From Nitrospinaceae bacterium (GTDB lineage Bacteria; Nitrospinota; Nitrospinia; Nitrospinales; VA-1): a DNA stretch of 16,362 nucleotides. Positions 1 through 6,858 of the stretch are shown piece after piece. The stretch spans positions 1-16,362 of the forward strand of contig JAJDBI010000249.1 of NCBI GenBank assembly GCA_029261435.1, read 5' to 3'. The position numbers and the translations under genes were made by a program. A model generated the notes under the pieces. It searched no databases and was not told the origin of the DNA. It saw only the letters and a list, made by a program, of their open reading frames with translations. The number at the start of each line of letters is the position of its first letter. Within the stretch, counting starts at the first letter, position 1.

Positions 1-711
1 TGTAGTCACTTCATGAAAATCAAAATCCTGACGCGCCTGTTCCTCCACAACTTCAAACAATAGCGTCAATTCTTTTCCTTTTAAAGAAAATTGATCGGTC
101 AGGCATCGCTTTAAAGCCTTTTTCTCTGCCGGGTCAAAATGTTCATCCACATGAGCGACCGACGCCATCAGCGTACCTGCAAGGCAAATGAAATAGAGCC
201 TCTCCTCCGGTATATTGGTGGTGATTTTTGAGTGCTTACTCTTCAATTCAATTATATTCAGCACAAGGCGTTTAAAATATTTTTCCATATCCGGGTTCAG
301 ATCCCGCGCATTCTTAAAAATAGTTCTTTGCAATAGGTTCTTGATTCGCCCTAAAGACCTTTTTGTGTGAGAGGTTTTTTCCAGCCATTCAGAAAACTGA
401 TCAACCAGTTCCCTTTCATCACTTTTCATTCTTTTATGCGCTTCGACCATAGCCTCCAATGCACTCATGATCTCTTGTTTCTCCTTCGGGGAAGATAGCT
501 CCGCTATCATCTGACGATAGAGTTCATCTTTTTCTTTTTTTGCAATAGGAGATAAAAGATAGGGCTTTAACTCATCCATTTCATGCTTTTCAAGATCAAA
601 CTTTCTATAAAATGTTTTGAAAATATTAATTTCAGATTGCGAAACCTCACCATCCGCCCAGGCAATGGTAGTAAGCACTTTAAGAAAAGTCATTTTCCTG
701 AATTTTGACAT
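1..711 (-). CDS. TerB-like (tellurite-resistance TerB/DUF533-type) helical protein, C-terminus cut by window edge
   Basis: The frame is open from the ATG at 711 to the left edge (237 codons, no stop), so the C-terminus lies outside the window. The predicted protein is all-helical, soluble and charged, with no signal peptide. Near the N-terminus it has AWADGEVSQSE (residues 18-27), the acidic helix-loop segment typical of TerB-like domains. A second such segment, VAHVDEHFDPAE (about 185-196), suggests two TerB-like units separated by a basic linker. TerB-family proteins are small alpha-helical proteins proposed to bind metal and to act in envelope or stress-related complexes; the exact role here is unknown. 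An AAGGA Shine-Dalgarno site sits just before the start, and only 10 bases separate it from the stop of the FG-GAP lipoprotein gene, so it is probably the last visible member of that operon. The family assignment is from motif resemblance only. Confidence 0.65.
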   Translation of the reverse strand, partial: MSKFRKMTFLKVLTTIAWADGEVSQSEINIFKTFYRKFDLEKHEMDELKPYLLSPIAKKEKDELYRQMIAELSSPKEKQEIMSALEAMVEAHKRMKSDERELVDQFSEWLEKTSHTKRSLGRIKNLLQRTIFKNARDLNPDMEKYFKRLVLNIIELKSKHSKITTNIPEERLYFICLAGTLMASVAHVDEHFDPAEKKALKRCLTDQFSLKGKELTLLFEVVEEQARQDFDFHEVTT

Positions 712-721
712 CGTGTTTTCC

Positions 722-1951
722 TTAATCGAAACGGTTCAACCAAATCCGACTTCTGTCCGGAGTTGGTGATAGAGCAAAAAGATCCAGGAATCCATCCTGA
801 TTTACATCAGCAAAAGCCACCTCGCGGAAAAACCGGAAGCGCGGAAGGCGTCTTTTGGTTTCATCAGAAAACTCCCATCGACCTCTACCCTGTAAATAAT
901 AAACTCCTTTTGAGGTCAAGATCAAGGCATCAGGTTTAGTATTCCCATTCGCATCCAACAGATAAACCTTGTAGGAAGGAAAGGGCGGAAGCATTTTATG
1001 CGAACGTTTTTTAAAATTCCCACCTCCTGTATTCTCAAGGAAGTATGAAGTCTCTCCGGGGAAAGCCCTGTAATGCGTGCTGATCGACCGGTTGACCACT
1101 AGAAGATCATTATCTCCATCCCCATCAAAATCAGCCCAGTCGGCATGTTCACTGTCATCAATTATGCGAGGGAGGTAGGTTTTGGTACGGTCCGCAAATT
1201 TCCCCACACCGTTATTGATCAAAAGACGATTTTGACCATTCCTATAAACCAAAAAAATGTCCACCACTCCATCACCATCATAATCAGCAAATGAAACGTC
1301 CTGGATTCCACCAGGAAGACGAGGCATAAGCAGGACTGTCAAGTCCTCAAACTTTCCCTCACCTTGATTGATGAGCAAGCGGGCTTGATGACCAGCGGGA
1401 TTCCCATCCGCATTCATAACCTTTTGCCCAAAGTAAAAAAGGTCCATGTCTCCATCCTGATCCAAATCGGTAGTCATGACCCGGTTTATTCCAACTCTCA
1501 GGGGGTAAGAACCTGTCTTGTCTTTTGCGTAAAAATAACCTTTCTTATTATTAAAAAGTATTTGCGTGGACACATTTCCCGAAACTTGCAGGATCAGAGC
1601 AAGATCATCGCCCCCGTCCCGGTTAAAGTCTGTTGCCGCAAACGAAAGAATGGGATCATCCAACTCCTTCATCCACTGCCCCATATTTCTCTGTAGAAAC
1701 TTATTTCCATCCATATTGATAAAGGACTGCAACTGCGGTTTCCCTGATTTTGCTTCATTGAGAATCATCAAATCCTGAAATGGGCCCTGATCTGCATGGA
1801 GAAATACGGACTGTTTGGGAGAGAAGTTATTCGGCAGCAACCATTTTCCAGTGACATCGCGAAAACGTTGGCTGGCGGGGTTATCCGCGACATGGGGTTT
1901 GGAGCCACCGCACCCATTGAGAAGGGTCAGTACGAGCAAAGCTCGTATCAT
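722..1951 (-). CDS. FG-GAP/VCBS-repeat lipoprotein
   Basis: This is a probable surface or periplasmic lipoprotein with a calcium-binding beta-propeller-like fold. From the ATG at 1951 it encodes 409 residues. A short hydrophobic signal sequence ends in the lipobox LNGC (lipidated Cys14). Six D-x-D/N-x-D/N-G-type calcium loops follow at about residues 108, 162, 223, 274, 333 and 382, for example DYDGDGVVD and DFDGDGDND. The fifth (DANGNTKPD) is degenerate. Such repeats build integrin-like propellers used in adhesion or protein binding; no catalytic domain is visible. The open frame extends to a start at 2014, but that would overlap the upstream MBL gene by 59 bases and put 21 polar residues before the signal sequence. 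The 1951 start leaves a 4-base gap and a proper lipoprotein signal, so I prefer it. It lies within the operon between the MBL hydrolase and the TerB-like gene. Confidence 0.8.
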   Translation of the reverse strand: MIRALLVLTLLNGCGGSKPHVADNPASQRFRDVTGKWLLPNNFSPKQSVFLHADQGPFQDLMILNEAKSGKPQLQSFINMDGNKFLQRNMGQWMKELDDPILSFAATDFNRDGGDDLALILQVSGNVSTQILFNNKKGYFYAKDKTGSYPLRVGINRVMTTDLDQDGDMDLFYFGQKVMNADGNPAGHQARLLINQGEGKFEDLTVLLMPRLPGGIQDVSFADYDGDGVVDIFLVYRNGQNRLLINNGVGKFADRTKTYLPRIIDDSEHADWADFDGDGDNDLLVVNRSISTHYRAFPGETSYFLENTGGGNFKKRSHKMLPPFPSYKVYLLDANGNTKPDALILTSKGVYYLQGRGRWEFSDETKRRLPRFRFFREVAFADVNQDGFLDLFALSPTPDRSRIWLNRFD

Positions 1952-1955
1952 AACC

Positions 1956-2816
1956 TTAATCAAAAAGTGATTTTGGTAGTGCGTTCTGAGATAAGTCAAT
2001 TTGCAAGCCTTCATAGGCGGCTATGCTTTGTGGAAAAAGTTGGCGGGATTCCGCTTCAATTTGCTTGATAAAATTATCATCGTGTGAGGGATCGTGATGA
2101 AACAAAATCAGTTTTTTCACATTCGCCGCTTCAGCAACTTTGACCCCCTCCCGCATCGTGCTATGTCCCCAACCTTTACGGGAAAACTGGCCGTTGAGAC
2201 CATAATATTCATCTTCTGTATACTGAGCGTCATAAATCAGAGCATCCGCACCTTGACAAAGTTCAATCAGGTTTTTATTCGGCCTGTCCTCATAATGCTC
2301 GCAATCGGTGGAAAACACCAAGGCTTTTCCTTCGTGCTCAATCCGATAAGCATAACACCCATTTGGATGAAATAAAGGTGCCAAAGTTACTTTATAATTG
2401 TTCCCTTCAATGATTTCTCCAGGCTTAACATCGTGATAGGTGATGTTAGCACCAAACAAATCGGTTTTGACCGGAAAACAAGGAGGTGTCATTTGCTGAT
2501 TCAATACGTCTTCAACTGTCGTCGGCAAACTGGTTCCGCCATAAATCCGAAACTCATTGCCGGGAACAAAAAAGGGTGCGAAAAAAGGAAAGCCTTGTAT
2601 ATGATCCCAATGCACATGGCTGAACAAAATTGTCCCTTTTACAGGCATCTCTTTCATAAGAGACATCCCCAGGTATCGAACACCTGTCCCCGTATCAATG
2701 ATGATCAACTCATCACCGCAACGGATTTCAACACAAGTCGTATTACCCCCGACACCCGCTGTTTCCGGGCCACCTGAAGGAATACTTCCTCTAACCCCCC
2801 AAAACTTTACCTGCAC
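1956..2816 (-). CDS. MBL-fold metallo-hydrolase (phosphodiesterase-like)
   Basis: This is a metallo-beta-lactamase-fold hydrolase, probably cytoplasmic. It opens with the segment VKFWGVRGSIPSGG that is common at the N-terminus of cyclic-nucleotide-phosphodiesterase/PhnP-like MBL proteins. Visible metal ligands in the 286-residue version are the H-x-H-x-D-H motif in SHVHWDH (His67, His69, Asp71, His72), His150 (FHPNG), Asp171 (STDCEH) and His240 (FHHDPSHDD), so the dinuclear centre looks intact. The substrate cannot be read from the sequence. The frame is open to an ATG at 2882, which would add 22 residues that do not look like the family. A GTG at 2816 has AGAGG seven bases upstream and places the start exactly at the conserved beginning, so I chose it. 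Its stop is 4 bases before the FG-GAP lipoprotein start, which indicates co-transcription. Confidence 0.85.
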   Translation of the reverse strand: MQVKFWGVRGSIPSGGPETAGVGGNTTCVEIRCGDELIIIDTGTGVRYLGMSLMKEMPVKGTILFSHVHWDHIQGFPFFAPFFVPGNEFRIYGGTSLPTTVEDVLNQQMTPPCFPVKTDLFGANITYHDVKPGEIIEGNNYKVTLAPLFHPNGCYAYRIEHEGKALVFSTDCEHYEDRPNKNLIELCQGADALIYDAQYTEDEYYGLNGQFSRKGWGHSTMREGVKVAEAANVKKLILFHHDPSHDDNFIKQIEAESRQLFPQSIAAYEGLQIDLSQNALPKSLFD

Positions 2817-2925
2817 CCCGTAACCTCTAATGGAAATAAAAGAATCGGCATTATAAACAATCCACAGCAGGGTAACAATCAATTCCCCGAAAAAAAGAGA
2901 CCCATTTACTTCTTGATGACAACTA

Positions 2926-3729
2926 TTAACTCTCTTCTAAATAATGATTCACCAGCTCCTTTTCCAAGGGACTCAAAGACCCCGGTTTCCATGCAGCTGA
3001 AAATGTTTCTTGAAACCCTTCTACAAAATAATGGGTCAAGTCTTCCCAACTCAAATTAACCGGCAAAATCTCACTCAAGGTTAATGTGTTCGAAATCAAT
3101 TCTTTAAGGCCTCTTTTTTTTTCAGACTCCGAAGAATAGCGAAACAGGCTATGAGCCAGTTCATAATCTTTATCCAACAAGATAGAGCCATGCTGTAAAA
3201 AAGCTCCGTTTAATCGACGCTGAGCACTACCAGCCAGCTTCTTTCCTTTCACACTGATTTCCCAGTGGTTAGATGCCGAGAAGCAGGCAGGGGAACGTTT
3301 CCGATTCATGCCCGGAGTCCTTTTTTCTTTTCCGACCATTTCGGGATTAGCAACACCCGCTTTTTCAAGAGAAAGAATAACCGCTTTTGACACAGCACAA
3401 AATGCCCCTGCCAGGTTTCCAGGAATTCCGGGATGAGGGATGGGGGCAACGAGACTGTAGGTGAATTCATGCTGATGCAAAAGGGCTCTCCCGCCTGTAA
3501 ACCTTCGGACGATAGGAATATTTCTTTGTTCACACTGCTCACTATTCACATCTTTCAATTCATTCTGTGAATAACCAATAGAAAGGGTCGGTTTATCCCA
3601 ACCATACAGTCTCAAAGTGGCCGGAGCCTGCCCTCTGTCGCAGGCAGTGAGAATTGCCCTGTCAATCGCCATGTTCAATCTTCCATCGCCGGTACCATCT
3701 TCAAGCAATCTCCAAGTAGGATTTTTCAT
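2926..3729 (-). CDS. lipM: Octanoyltransferase / lipoate-protein ligase A family (LipM-like)
   Basis: This is a cytoplasmic enzyme of lipoic-acid metabolism. The family moves an octanoyl or lipoyl group onto a lysine of lipoyl domains (GcvH or 2-oxoacid dehydrogenase E2). The 267-residue protein has the hallmark blocks in order: the N-terminal NMAIDRAIL, TLRLYGWDKPTLSIGYSQ (about 38-55), the glycine-rich substrate loop RRFTGGRALLHQHEFTYS (75-92), ACF with Cys149, then KGKKLAGSAQ (161-170) and LQHGSILLD (178-186). In Bacillus LipM the nucleophile is a cysteine at this position, whereas ATP-dependent LplA ligases rely on the lysine and lack that cysteine. This favours transfer from octanoyl-ACP (LipM) over salvage of free lipoate, although the KGKK lysine is also present. 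It is the first gene of the leftward group, 109 bases before the MBL start and divergent from the FGE-family gene. The start is the only sensible ATG; the Shine-Dalgarno site is poor. Confidence 0.82.
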   Translation of the reverse strand: MKNPTWRLLEDGTGDGRLNMAIDRAILTACDRGQAPATLRLYGWDKPTLSIGYSQNELKDVNSEQCEQRNIPIVRRFTGGRALLHQHEFTYSLVAPIPHPGIPGNLAGAFCAVSKAVILSLEKAGVANPEMVGKEKRTPGMNRKRSPACFSASNHWEISVKGKKLAGSAQRRLNGAFLQHGSILLDKDYELAHSLFRYSSESEKKRGLKELISNTLTLSEILPVNLSWEDLTHYFVEGFQETFSAAWKPGSLSPLEKELVNHYLEES

Positions 3730-3769
3730 AACACCAGTACCCTAACAATTTCAGTCAACAATATTTTTT

Positions 3770-3798
3770 TTGACTCGCAAAGAATCATCCTATAAATA
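3770..3798 (+). promoter_or_regulatory. Putative sigma70-type promoter for the haem/FGE-family gene
   Basis: TTGACT (3770-3775) is followed by TATAAA at 3791-3796 (15-base spacer) or TAAATA at 3793-3798 (17-base spacer). Transcription would begin within a few bases of the ATG at 3805, so the message may be almost leaderless. The only Shine-Dalgarno-like GGAG (3800-3803) touches the start codon. Confidence 0.5.
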
Positions 3799-3804
3799 TG
3801 GAGT

Positions 3805-4827
3805 ATGAGAGTCAATTCCAGATACATTCCAAGATCAATTTATTTTCTCATTTTCATTCTGGCCTTTGGTTTTGAGAAACCCGCAAATGCCTATGAAAAA
3901 ATGGGTCCGCTGCAAAAAGAATGTAGCACCACCTGCCATCAGGCAGAGCACATCCAAAAGGCGAAGAAAGACAAGTACACTCAACCCGAGTGCAAAGCCT
4001 GTCACACAGGGACCTCAGAGAAAATTGCTTCATCCCCTTTTTCAACGCCAACGGGTCTCGTCGCCGGCAACGGCCTTTTATTGAAATCCCTCATTCAAGC
4101 CGTTCCAGTTTCGCAAGCTAAAGGAAAAGACATGAAAAAGGGGAAAGCGTCTATGGCCCATGTTCCTGCTGGAGAATTCATCATGGGGTCGAACGAACGC
4201 TGGGATGATGAAGCCCCCGAACATGTTTCTGCAACCGATGCATTCTATATTGATCTGAACGAAGTCACCAATACAGACTATAAAATTTTTGTAGACGCCA
4301 CCCAGAGAACACATCCTTTTCACTGGCCGGAGGGAAACCTTCCCAAAGGCAAGGAAAGTCATCCCGTTGTGTATGTCAGTTGGTTTGATGCAAATGATTA
4401 CTGCTCCTGGGCTGGCAAACGTCTGCCTACTGAACAAGAGTGGGAAAAAGCGGCACGAGGTGAAGAAGGCCTCATTTATCCCTGGGGAAATGAGTGGTCA
4501 TTGGACAAATCCAATAATCCCTATAAAAACTCCACCGGAACAGAGCCTGTTGGCTCATACCCCCAGGGGCGCAGTCCCTACGGACTCAATGATATTTCTG
4601 GAAACGTATGGGAATGGGTGGACAGCTATTATTTACCGCATCCTGGAAACCCCGTCACGCGGGCGGAATATGGTGAGGACAAAAGAGTGCTGAAAGGCGG
4701 GTCCTGGTTCGACTGCCTATCTTATGGTTGTGGATTGAGTGCTCCGACCTTCAACCGAAGTTTTTTCACTCCTGAAGTGAAGAACAACAGCTTCGGATTT
4801 CGTTGTGCGAAAACAAAAAATCCTTAA
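3805..4827 (+). CDS. Exported formylglycine-generating-enzyme (SUMF1) family protein with N-terminal haem c motifs
   Basis: The 340-residue protein starts with a signal peptide (hydrophobic 11-22, cleavage likely after ANA29). A short cysteine-rich segment follows: C40-S-T-T-C-H45 (a C-x3-C-H variant) and C63-K-A-C-H67 (canonical haem c). After a linker, residues about 117-336 form an FGE-sulfatase (SUMF1) domain, recognised by HVPAGEFIMGS, DLNEVTNTDYKIFV, HPVVYVSWFDANDYCSWAGKRLPTEQEWEKAARG, YPWGNEW, GLNDISGNVWEWVDS, RVLKGGSW and the terminal FGFRC. True FGEs oxidise a sulfatase cysteine to formylglycine using two cysteines four residues apart. Here Cys304 and Cys309 have that spacing but sit one residue later relative to GGS, so FGE activity is uncertain; many family members are non-enzymatic or do other oxidations. 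Two haem motifs would make this a periplasmic electron-transfer hybrid. No sulfatase gene is visible nearby. Confidence 0.85.
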   Translation: MRVNSRYIPRSIYFLIFILAFGFEKPANAYEKMGPLQKECSTTCHQAEHIQKAKKDKYTQPECKACHTGTSEKIASSPFSTPTGLVAGNGLLLKSLIQAVPVSQAKGKDMKKGKASMAHVPAGEFIMGSNERWDDEAPEHVSATDAFYIDLNEVTNTDYKIFVDATQRTHPFHWPEGNLPKGKESHPVVYVSWFDANDYCSWAGKRLPTEQEWEKAARGEEGLIYPWGNEWSLDKSNNPYKNSTGTEPVGSYPQGRSPYGLNDISGNVWEWVDSYYLPHPGNPVTRAEYGEDKRVLKGGSWFDCLSYGCGLSAPTFNRSFFTPEVKNNSFGFRCAKTKNP

Positions 4828-4834
4828 CGCAGTC

Positions 4835-4862
4835 TTGACGAGTGACACTATATCCTTAAAAT
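4835..4862 (+). promoter_or_regulatory. Putative sigma70-type promoter for the 48-residue membrane protein
   Basis: TTGACG (4835-4840) and TAAAAT (4857-4862) are separated by 16 bases, directly after the stop of the FGE-family gene. The predicted start of transcription is near 4869, leaving a leader of about 30 bases before the small open frame at 4899. Confidence 0.5.
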
Positions 4863-4898
4863 TGTAGTGGGATCTTTTAAAAATTCACAGGCCAGACC

Positions 4899-5045
4899 AT
4901 GGAACCGGATCAGGAAAAAGCAAGAGATCAGCAACCCTCCGAAAATGCAAGCAGTTCCCAAATCAGTCTCGTTCGTAAAATAATTATCGCACTATTTATT
5001 GTGGGGTATTGGGTATTTTTTTACTGGTTCCGGGGGGAACCTTAG
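4899..5045 (+). CDS. Small single-pass membrane protein (48 residues), unknown function
   Basis: ATG at 4899 to TAG at 5045. The first 26 residues are polar and charged (MEPDQEKARDQQPSEN, then SSSQISLVRK). They are followed by one hydrophobic helix, KIIIALFIVGYWVFFYWF (27-44), and a short RGEP tail. The polar-head plus one-helix layout and the sigma70-like promoter upstream suggest a real gene rather than chance. The Shine-Dalgarno site is weak (AGG about nine bases upstream). Its last 50 bases overlap, tail to tail, the 3' end of the minus-strand lipoprotein gene. I do not recognise the family. Confidence 0.5.
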   Translation: MEPDQEKARDQQPSENASSSQISLVRKIIIALFIVGYWVFFYWFRGEP

Positions 5046-5886
5046 AAGCATTGTACTGTTTCCTGTTCAGCGACTCATTTCCTGCCAGAAGATCAAACTG
5101 TTTGTCCGCCTTCCTCAACACCAACATACTTTCTTCCCCACGTGGGAATAATAGAACAGAATCCGGATTTCTTTCCGCCGGGATGATAGAGTCCGCCTTT
5201 CTTGAAAGCTCGGGTTTATTTTCCACAAGAGGTGGTGGGAACTCCCCAAAAGCAGAACGTGTGGCATTGTAAACCAGAAACTTTGTGTCCCTGGAATACT
5301 CCCCTTCAGGGTCCAACCGCTCCCTGAGATGACTACCCGTTGGCACAGGGGGAACAGCCACAAGATGCGTGGCATAGTCTACGTCAATCGCAGGTTTGTT
5401 TTCTTTTTCGAAAGCAGAAATGTTGTAGCCTCTTCCAGCAAAAATCAAAGGTTTGTCCTGCACATCAACCGTTTTTCTTACCGGTGGCTTTTGTGGACTC
5501 TTCTCAATGGTGATCGCATAGCGTCCCGGATCAATATTCTCATATCTTTGAAGGGCCTGATACTCAGTATCCGCCTTAAATGCCGGTTGCTTACCTGATT
5601 GAGACCGCAACATCGCACTCCTTTTCAGCTTGGCGTAAACCCCTGCAATAAATTTATTTCCTGAATGCTCGAGTTCATCCGTATCAGCCTGGGAAACTTC
5701 CAGTTGAGAGTCCGGGTCCAGAGAGAAATCCAGATCCAACTGAGAATGCAGAGTGATGGTTATTTGAGGGGGTCCTTCAATAATTTCCAACGCCTTCTCG
5801 GCCTCCGGGTCTTCTCCACACCCTGAGACTAAAAATCCGAAAAATAGCAGAACATATAAATAAGCTTGTTTTTGTAATAATCCCAT
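4996..5886 (-). CDS. Lipoprotein of unknown function
   Basis: This 296-residue protein has a clear lipoprotein signal: hydrophobic residues 9-20 and the lipobox LVSGC (Cys23). The mature part is hydrophilic with no transmembrane segment and no motif I recognise. It contains a beta-rich stretch (PPQITITLHSQLDLDFSL, about 39-56), a region YENIDPGRYAITIEKSPQKPP that resembles a short beta-sandwich, and a proline- and charge-rich C-terminus ending KKIPNTPQ. After Asp25 it would probably sort to a membrane by the usual Lol rules, but which membrane cannot be said. No strong Shine-Dalgarno site precedes the ATG at 5886. An extended -10 element lies about 36 bases upstream. The 3' end overlaps the small convergent membrane-protein gene by 50 bases. 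It appears to be monocistronic. Confidence 0.75.
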   Translation of the reverse strand: MGLLQKQAYLYVLLFFGFLVSGCGEDPEAEKALEIIEGPPQITITLHSQLDLDFSLDPDSQLEVSQADTDELEHSGNKFIAGVYAKLKRSAMLRSQSGKQPAFKADTEYQALQRYENIDPGRYAITIEKSPQKPPVRKTVDVQDKPLIFAGRGYNISAFEKENKPAIDVDYATHLVAVPPVPTGSHLRERLDPEGEYSRDTKFLVYNATRSAFGEFPPPLVENKPELSRKADSIIPAERNPDSVLLFPRGEESMLVLRKADKQFDLLAGNESLNRKQYNASKVPPGTSKKIPNTPQ

Positions 5887-5921
5887 AGTTCATCATCGAC
5901 TGTTGAGGCTCATCACTTGAA

Positions 5922-5930
5922 AGAATAGCA
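5922..5930 (-). promoter_or_regulatory. Possible extended -10 promoter of the lipoprotein gene
   Basis: On the minus strand, TG-C-TATTCT (-10 hexamer at 5922-5927) fits an extended -10. No good -35 is visible. The distance to the ATG at 5886 is about 35 bases, which is reasonable for a leader. Confidence 0.35.
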
Positions 5931-6103
5931 GATTTTAGGACGCTCTACTCAGAGTCAGATTATGGAACCAACTCTTCCGCAATCCCCCGGCCTCCACAAT
6001 TGGTCAATAATACAATAGAAATCAATGCTTTACATAACCCACCAAAACTGGTAAGCTTTTATAATTCAATCACAAAAGACCCTGTATGAATAAGGACAAT
6101 GCC

Positions 6104-6316
6104 ATGAGAAGCGGTTTACGTTCCCTTTTAGAGGCCAGAAATATCACTTTCCTTAAAAAAAAGCTGGAAATGGGAGAAATCACCCCTGACCAATGCAAAG
6201 AAGTGATGAAACGCCTGATTCTAAAAAAATACGAGCGTATTAAAAACCGCAGCTTCCGTGCCAGCATTTTAGGCTTTGGCCGCTCACTGGAAAGCAAATT
6301 TACCGTCAAATCCTGA
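6104..6316 (+). CDS. Small basic SHOCT-like protein
   Basis: From the ATG at 6104 it encodes 70 residues. The middle, ITFLKKKLEMGEITPDQCKEVMKRLI (about residues 14-39), follows the helix-turn-helix spacing of SHOCT domains: L-x2-L/K, GEIT-x-D/E, then a basic helix. It is followed by a basic tail (KKYERIKNRSFRASILGFGRS). SHOCT domains are short oligomerisation modules often attached to membrane or DNA-binding partners; here it stands alone. The frame also begins at an ATG at 6086, but that codon has no ribosome binding site, whereas 6104 has AAGGA seven bases upstream. TATAAT at 6060-6065 could be its -10. The complementary strand is also open over this stretch (6070-6309), but it lacks a signal of its own. 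The SHOCT call is by resemblance only. Confidence 0.55.
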   Translation: MRSGLRSLLEARNITFLKKKLEMGEITPDQCKEVMKRLILKKYERIKNRSFRASILGFGRSLESKFTVKS

Positions 6317-6611
6317 ATCTCCCTTCACAACCTCCCGATCAAGTTTAATTCCCTACTCTTAGTTTGTAGCTGAAGGTATCACCCATAGGATGCAATTCCT
6401 TCATGGCTTAATATTTTTCATATTCCTACTGTTCTTCGGACCAATGTTTTCGATGGCTTTTTCATTTTGGTTTCCAGTACAAGAAAAATGGGGATGCCTG
6501 CATGTTAAGACATCCCCCGGATAAATCCTCAAATCATCTTCAGCCCACTTTAAGGTGTAGAAGTCGTCTGTCAGACATCAGTTATTGCACCACCATCATA
6601 TCTACCAATCC
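6317..6611. other. Intergenic stretch with no convincing gene on the plus strand
   Basis: Between the SHOCT-like gene and the minus-strand small membrane peptide I see the intrinsic terminator listed separately and one weak plus-strand frame. That frame, 6390-6524, would encode 44 mostly hydrophobic residues beginning MQFLHGLIFFIFLLFF, but it has no well-spaced Shine-Dalgarno site and runs through the terminator hairpin. I therefore do not call it as a gene. A small palindrome GTCTG-T-CAGAC is at 6566-6576. Confidence 0.5.
6481..6517 (-). terminator. Intrinsic (rho-independent) terminator, minus strand
   Basis: Read on the minus strand, GGGGATG (6511-6517) pairs perfectly with CATCCCC (6490-6496) across a 14-base loop and is followed at once by ATTTTTCTT (6489-6481). 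The plus strand has no T-run after the stem, so direction is clear. It lies about 95 bases downstream of the stop of the 33-residue minus-strand open frame, and no other minus-strand gene is nearby to use it. Confidence 0.7.
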
Positions 6612-6713
6612 CTACATTTTTTTATCGAAGACCACGATCATAGCAAGCAAACCTATTAACATCAGGGTCGACAACACTAAAAAAACCTCGGAGAAAAAGC
6701 TCAAAGGGCTCAT
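6612..6713 (-). CDS. Small membrane peptide (33 residues), unknown function
   Basis: ATG at 6713 to TAG at 6612. The peptide has a short amphipathic head (MSPLSFFSE), one strongly hydrophobic helix VFLVLSTLMLIGLLAMIVVF (about 10-29) and a charged DKKM tail. This is the typical build of bacterial small membrane proteins that sit as accessory subunits of membrane complexes. A GAGGGA purine run lies about ten bases upstream of the start. An intrinsic terminator on the same strand follows at 6481-6517, which together suggest a short monocistronic unit divergent from recA. No family is recognised, and a frame this short could still be chance. Confidence 0.45.
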   Translation of the reverse strand: MSPLSFFSEVFLVLSTLMLIGLLAMIVVFDKKM

Positions 6714-6779
6714 ATTTCAGGTGTCCCTCGCTGGGTAAGTTTTAAAGATAGAGTCTCATGGATATTTGTTGCGACAGAC

Positions 6780-6807
6780 TATAAGTCATTGAAAATAGAA
6801 ACTTATA
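6780..6807. repeat. Inverted repeat upstream of recA
   Basis: TATAAGT (6780-6786) and ACTTATA (6801-6807) are perfect 7-base inverted arms separated by 14 bases. The left arm also sits in a smaller palindrome, GACT-ATA-AGTC (6777-6787). It lies about 80 bases upstream of the recA -10 and could be an operator or AT-rich chance structure. Confidence 0.4.
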
Positions 6808-6858
6808 AATCAAGCCGCATTCTATTAAACAGGCACCCAAAAAAATAATTTTATATAA

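Noticed and set aside
6390..6524. Plus-strand frame of 44 codons with a hydrophobic N-terminus
   Set aside because: It lacks a well-spaced Shine-Dalgarno site and its 3' third lies inside the minus-strand terminator hairpin. The hydrophobicity may simply reflect T-rich DNA.
6502..6738. Plus-strand frame of 78 codons upstream of recA
   Set aside because: Composition is rich in Ser, Thr, Ile and Arg with no domain-like pattern, the start overlaps the minus-strand terminator stem, and it is antisense to the better-supported 33-residue membrane peptide.
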